16,364 nucleotides of DNA, taken from an uncultured Collinsella sp. GTDB taxonomy: Bacteria; Actinomycetota; Coriobacteriia; Coriobacteriales; Coriobacteriaceae. Both the position numbers and the translations under genes were made by a program. The stretch is taken from positions 1-16,364 of the forward strand of contig CABQJJ010000035.1 of NCBI GenBank assembly GCA_902464485.1, written 5' to 3'. Each line of letters begins with the position of its first letter. The first letter of the stretch is position 1. Shown in pieces: positions 13,343 to 16,364 of this stretch. A model generated the notes under the pieces. The model searched no databases, had not been told where the DNA came from, and saw only the letters and a program-made list of their open reading frames with translations.

Positions 13343-13370
13343 ATTATCCATAAATGCAACCAAATGTGAA
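13343..13370 (-). promoter_or_regulatory. Putative rubrerythrin promoter
   Basis: On the - strand TTCACA (13370-13365), 16 bases, GATAAT (13348-13343). It lies about 85 bases upstream of the start codon, with the hairpin in between. No peroxide-regulator box is clear to me. Confidence 0.45.
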
Positions 13371-13416
13371 GCCTATTAGGAATGATTTTTAATAAAACAT
13401 TTTTGAGATATGAAGA

Positions 13417-13496
13417 TGTTGATTGATTAACGATTGGCAGGTCGTCTTTGACCGCCGCTGAGTACAATCGGTCGAGCAAATGTTGACCAATCAACA
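13417..13496 (+). promoter_or_regulatory. Two matching pseudopalindromic operators upstream of the dehydrogenase operon
   Basis: TGTTGATTGATTAACG at 13417-13432, and TGTTGACCAATCAACA at 13481-13496, whose complement reads TGTTGATTGGTCAACA. The two match at 13 of 16 positions and are centred 64 bases apart. A possible -10 box TACAAT (13463-13468) lies between them, so the second site would fall just past the transcription start. This is a typical repressor or looping arrangement. The regulator is not encoded in the window. Confidence 0.55.
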
Positions 13497-13514
13497 AATG
13501 AAGGAGTTTCCTTT

Positions 13515-14735
13515 ATGCATCTAGCCCGTCGTGCCTGGTGCCGAACATATCAGACGGTTTTTCGCATCGCATTGCCGATCCTGCCCTATACCGAGCCGCG
13601 CATTTTGGAGCATGCCGAGGATGTGCCCGCGGTGCTTCAAAAGCGCTCGATCCAGAAGGTCCTTATCGTGACAGATCCTGGTATTGCACGTTTGAGGCTC
13701 GCGGCATCACTCGAGCGTGCGCTTACGGCTCAGGGGATTGGCGTTACGGTCTATGCCGAAACACGTGCGAACCCCACGGTCTCAAACGTGGAGGAAGCGG
13801 CGTCCCTGTATCGCGCGAGCGCCTGCCAGGCCATTATCGGCTTTGGCGGCGGTTCGGCCATGGACTGTGCCAAGGGCGTGGGGGCGCGCATTGCGCAGCC
13901 AAACAAGCCCATCAACAAGATGCGCGGCCTGTTGCGGATTCATCGTCGCCTGCCGCTGCTTATTGCGATTCCAACTACCGCCGGTACGGGAAGCGAAGTT
14001 ACACTCGCGGCGGTTATCACCGATGACGAGACACACTACAAGTATCCCATTAACGACTTTGTGCTTATCCCGCGCTTTGCGGTGCACGACCCCGAGTTTA
14101 CGCGCGGCCTGCCCGCCTCCATTACGGGGCAAACGGGCATGGACGCCCTGACGCATGCCGTCGAGGCCTTTATCGGGCGAAGCACCACGTCCTATACGCG
14201 CAAGATGGCGCGACAGGCGGTTCAGCTCATCCACGACAATTTGCTCGAGGCCTATGAGCATGGCGACAACATGCGTGCGCGTCGCAATATGCTTTCGGCG
14301 GCGTATAAGGCGGGTGTTGCCTTTACGCGCTCCTATGTTGGATACGTTCATGCCATCGCACACAGCTTGGGCGGGCGTTACGGGATTCCACACGGCTTGG
14401 CTAACGCCATCATCCTGCCGCATATGCTTCGCGCCTATGGCGAAGCTGCTGCCCCTAAACTCGCCGATCTCGCCCGCATGGCCGGTATTGCGCCGGCTAA
14501 CGCACAGGACAGCCTGGCGGCCGAGGCCTTTATCGATTGGGTCGATCGAATGAACGCCGCCTTGGACATTCCCAAATATGTGACGGGCATTCGCCGCTCC
14601 GACATTCCCGAAATGGCGGCAAATGCCGATTCCGAGGCCAATCCGTTGTACCCCGTTCCGCTTTTGATGGACCGTTTGGAGCTCGAGCGTATGTACGAGG
14701 TCATCGCGGGTGGTATGTTTGAGAACGAGAACTAG
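13515..14735 (+). CDS. Iron-containing (type III) alcohol dehydrogenase
   Basis: 406 residues; ATG 13515 has AAGGAG eight bases upstream. NAD(P)-dependent dehydrogenase of the Fe-ADH family interconverting alcohols and aldehydes. The nucleotide-binding GGGSAMDCAKG is at 111-121, followed by PTTAGTGSEV (153-162). Metal ligands by analogy with FucO are Asp210 and His214 (GMDALTHAVEA), His279 (VHAIAHSLGG) and His293 (GIPHG). It has about 20 extra residues at the N-terminus relative to many members. An aldehyde dehydrogenase gene follows after eight bases. The pair probably converts an alcohol to a carboxylate, or the reverse, through a shared aldehyde. The substrate is unknown. Confidence 0.93.
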   Translation: MHLARRAWCRTYQTVFRIALPILPYTEPRILEHAEDVPAVLQKRSIQKVLIVTDPGIARLRLAASLERALTAQGIGVTVYAETRANPTVSNVEEAASLYRASACQAIIGFGGGSAMDCAKGVGARIAQPNKPINKMRGLLRIHRRLPLLIAIPTTAGTGSEVTLAAVITDDETHYKYPINDFVLIPRFAVHDPEFTRGLPASITGQTGMDALTHAVEAFIGRSTTSYTRKMARQAVQLIHDNLLEAYEHGDNMRARRNMLSAAYKAGVAFTRSYVGYVHAIAHSLGGRYGIPHGLANAIILPHMLRAYGEAAAPKLADLARMAGIAPANAQDSLAAEAFIDWVDRMNAALDIPKYVTGIRRSDIPEMAANADSEANPLYPVPLLMDRLELERMYEVIAGGMFENEN

Positions 14736-14743
14736 GAGGGTCC

Positions 14744-16123
14744 ATGAACACCGAGGAAATTGCGCGCATCGTCGGCGACCAGCGCGCCTACTTTAAGACG
14801 CACGCCACGTTTGATGTCGATGCTCGACGTCGCGCGCTCGTGAGTTTACGCGATGCGGTACGGGCCCACGAGGCCGATATTGCCCATGCGCTCAAGACCG
14901 ATTTGGGAAAGTCGCATGACGAGGCCTATATGTGCGAGATCGGCACGTCGCTTTCCGAGATTCGTCATCAGATTGCGCATGTGGCTCGATGGAGCCGTCC
15001 GCGCCTGCGTCCGTGTGACCTTGCCAATGCCGTGAGTGTGTGCAAAACGCAAGCCGTGCCCTATGGCGTCACGCTCATTATGGCTCCGTGGAACTACCCG
15101 TTTTTGCTAACACTCGAGCCGCTCGCCGGGGCCCTTGCCGCGGGTAATACCGTGGTTATCAAGCCGAGTGCCTATGCGCCGGCGTCGAGCGCGGTGCTCA
15201 AGCAAATTTGCGAAGAGGCGTTCGATCCGCGCCTGGTGACGGTTGTCGAGGGTGGGCGCGCCGAGAACGAGGCGCTGCTCGATGAGTGCTGGGACAAGAT
15301 CTTCTTTACCGGTAGCGTTCCGGTCGGCAGGCTCGTCATGGAGCGCGCAAGTAAAAACCTTACGCCCGTGACGCTTGAGCTGGGCGGAAAGAGTCCCTGC
15401 ATCGTGGATGCGACGGCAAACTTGAAGGTCGCGGCGCGCCGTATCGCCTTTGGTAAATGGCTCAACGTGGGACAGACCTGCGTGGCGCCCGATTACCTGC
15501 TGGTCGATGCGCGCGTGCACGACGAGCTGCTGGGCCTCATCAAGGAGGAGGTCCGTAGCATGTTTGGTGAGCATCCGCTCGACAACGAGGACTACGGCCA
15601 TATCGTCAACGCCAAGCATTTTGCGCGCGTGTGCGGGCTGATCGATCACGAAAAGGTTGTGCTTGGAGGTGTCGCGCGCGAAGCCTCGCTCAAAATTGAG
15701 CCGACGATTTTGGACGGCGTGACGCCCGATGACGCCGTGATGCAGGAGGAGATTTTCGGCCCCATTTTGCCGGTGTTGACGTTTGAGAGCCTAGACGAGG
15801 CCGAGACGTTTATTGCGGATCGTCCGACGCCGCTGGCCCTGTATATCTTTAGCCAGGACCGCGCGGCTCAGCAGCGCTTTGTGTGCTACGTGCCCTTTGG
15901 CGGCGGCTGCGTTAACGACACCATCATGCACTTGGCTACGAGCCACATGGGCTTTGGTGGTATGGGTGCGAGTGGCATGGGGCAGTACCATGGCCGCGAG
16001 AGCTTCGATACGTTTAGCCACAAGAAGAGCATCGTGAACAAGGCAACCTGGCTGGACGTGCCATTCCGCTATGCTCCTTACACAGGCTGGAAGCACAAGT
16101 TCGTGCGCATGTTTGTGCATTAG
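14744..16123 (+). CDS. NAD(P)-dependent aldehyde dehydrogenase, class 3-like
   Basis: 459 residues; ATG 14744 with GGAGG four bases upstream. It oxidises an aldehyde to the acid. APWNYPF (114-120) contains the catalytic Asn117. Also present are VIKPSAYAP (NAD-binding), FFTGSVPVG, Glu212 in LELGGKSP and the nucleophile Cys246 in NVGQTCVAPDY. The EEIFGPILPVL motif lies in the last third, and SGMGQYHGRESFDTFSHKKS is near the end. The length (about 450-460) and the C-terminal pattern are those of ALDH3/fatty-aldehyde types. It is the second gene of an operon with the Fe-ADH and ends one base before a long hairpin. Confidence 0.93.
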   Translation: MNTEEIARIVGDQRAYFKTHATFDVDARRRALVSLRDAVRAHEADIAHALKTDLGKSHDEAYMCEIGTSLSEIRHQIAHVARWSRPRLRPCDLANAVSVCKTQAVPYGVTLIMAPWNYPFLLTLEPLAGALAAGNTVVIKPSAYAPASSAVLKQICEEAFDPRLVTVVEGGRAENEALLDECWDKIFFTGSVPVGRLVMERASKNLTPVTLELGGKSPCIVDATANLKVAARRIAFGKWLNVGQTCVAPDYLLVDARVHDELLGLIKEEVRSMFGEHPLDNEDYGHIVNAKHFARVCGLIDHEKVVLGGVAREASLKIEPTILDGVTPDDAVMQEEIFGPILPVLTFESLDEAETFIADRPTPLALYIFSQDRAAQQRFVCYVPFGGGCVNDTIMHLATSHMGFGGMGASGMGQYHGRESFDTFSHKKSIVNKATWLDVPFRYAPYTGWKHKFVRMFVH

Positions 16124-16124
16124 G

Positions 16125-16168
16125 AAATGGCAGGTAATACGAACAAGTGTTCCTATTACCTGCCATTT
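16125..16168 (+). terminator. Long perfect hairpin after the dehydrogenase operon
   Basis: A 15-bp stem AAATGGCAGGTAATA/TATTACCTGCCATTT is separated by a c/c mismatch from the inner stem GAAC-aagt-GTTC. It starts one base after the stop codon. Only TTT follows, so termination is likely but not proven. The build resembles the two hairpins at 7780-7914. Some such palindromes act as bidirectional terminators. Confidence 0.6.
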
Positions 16169-16205
16169 ACGTTAGACTACTGCTATGGGGTACGGATGGG
16201 CCAAC

Positions 16206-16220
16206 TCCCTTTAGAAGGGA
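16206..16220 (+). promoter_or_regulatory. Hairpin sequestering the ribosome binding site of the small peptide
   Basis: TCCCTT-tag-AAGGGA; the right arm is the ribosome binding site, six bases before the ATG at 16227. Folding would block translation, a common feature of type I toxin mRNAs. Confidence 0.55.
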
Positions 16221-16226
16221 ATTGGT

Positions 16227-16310
16227 ATGAACGTAAGCGATGCTATTTCGTTACTGGCGTTGTTAATCGCGGCTATCGAACTCGGCCTGTTTATCGGCCG
16301 AATGAAATAG
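16227..16310 (+). CDS. 27-residue membrane peptide, candidate type I (holin-like) toxin
   Basis: MNVSDAISLLALLIAAIE followed by LGLFIGRMK: a single hydrophobic helix (about residues 6-24) with a polar N-terminus and a basic C-terminus. The size and shape are those of small membrane toxins of type I toxin-antitoxin modules. AAGGGA lies six bases upstream and is buried in a hairpin. Right after the stop, GCCG/CGGC with an inner CGC-GTAA-GCG hairpin (16310-16335) may be part of the terminator or of an overlapping antisense RNA. The window ends 54 bases later, so the antitoxin cannot be checked. The toxin family call rests on shape, not on a firm family match. Confidence 0.6.
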   Translation: MNVSDAISLLALLIAAIELGLFIGRMK

Positions 16311-16364
16311 CCGCCCCCGCGTAAGCGAAGACGGCCACTTCTCACGATGAAAACGTGTATCGGA

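Noticed and set aside
12584..13369. Open frame of 261 codons on the + strand over rubrerythrin
   Set aside because: Mirror of the rubrerythrin gene, whose cysteine and Glu/His motifs and terminator are unmistakable on the - strand.
1..16364. tRNA, rRNA, prophage or integrase genes
   Set aside because: None seen on either strand by inspection.

Overview
The window is a chromosomal stretch of a high-GC, anaerobic, gut-type actinobacterium. I favour a coriobacterium, most likely Collinsella or a close relative. The reasons are the GC-rich codon use with clear AAGGAG-type ribosome binding sites, the reverse rubrerythrin typical of strict anaerobes, the PdxR/PdxST vitamin B6 locus, and an endonuclease-domain protein of a kind I associate with coriobacterial genomes. 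This assignment is an inference; no rRNA or other marker gene is present.

Layout, left to right. (1) 1-640: the 5' part of a Kup-type potassium transporter (- strand, cut by the window edge), with two palindromes in its upstream region. (2) 641-2528: a DMT/EamA permease and a divergent LysR regulator with a LysR box between them. (3) 2588-4211: an XRE helix-turn-helix domain fused to an AlaA-type aminotransferase. TTGAAC operators lie upstream, and an internal ribosome binding site and ATG sit exactly where stand-alone AlaA begins. (4) 4216-4361: structured RNA-like element A. (5) 4437-6467: a peptide-deformylase-like gene (-) and a divergent 14-TM MFS exporter (+). (6) 6468-7531: a four-hairpin leader, then an acidic/winged-helix/RGG-repeat protein. 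(7) 7536-7953: element B, a second copy of element A with completely different but still pairing stems, then two large tandem hairpins. (8) 7954-11037: pdxS-pdxT (-) and divergent pdxR (+). (9) 11026-12566: a lineage-type PD-(D/E)XK-like nuclease gene bracketed by two 121-nt direct repeats. Each repeat supplies the last codons and stop (L-S-E-stop) of the gene before it. (10) 12633-13258: reverse rubrerythrin with its terminator. (11) 13417-16123: an iron-type alcohol dehydrogenase and class-3-like aldehyde dehydrogenase operon behind two matching pseudopalindromic operators. (12) 16125-16364: a long hairpin and a 27-residue membrane peptide with a sequestered ribosome binding site, resembling a type I toxin.

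Vitamin B6 is a recurring theme. PdxST makes pyridoxal phosphate, PdxR is a PLP-sensing aminotransferase-fold regulator, and AlaA uses PLP. Much of the novelty is between genes: several intergenic elements begin within a few bases of stop codons. The best candidate for an undescribed system is the A/B element pair, in which three stems covary around identical loops and single-stranded blocks. The stop-codon-supplying repeats around the nuclease gene and the XRE-AlaA dual-start gene come next.
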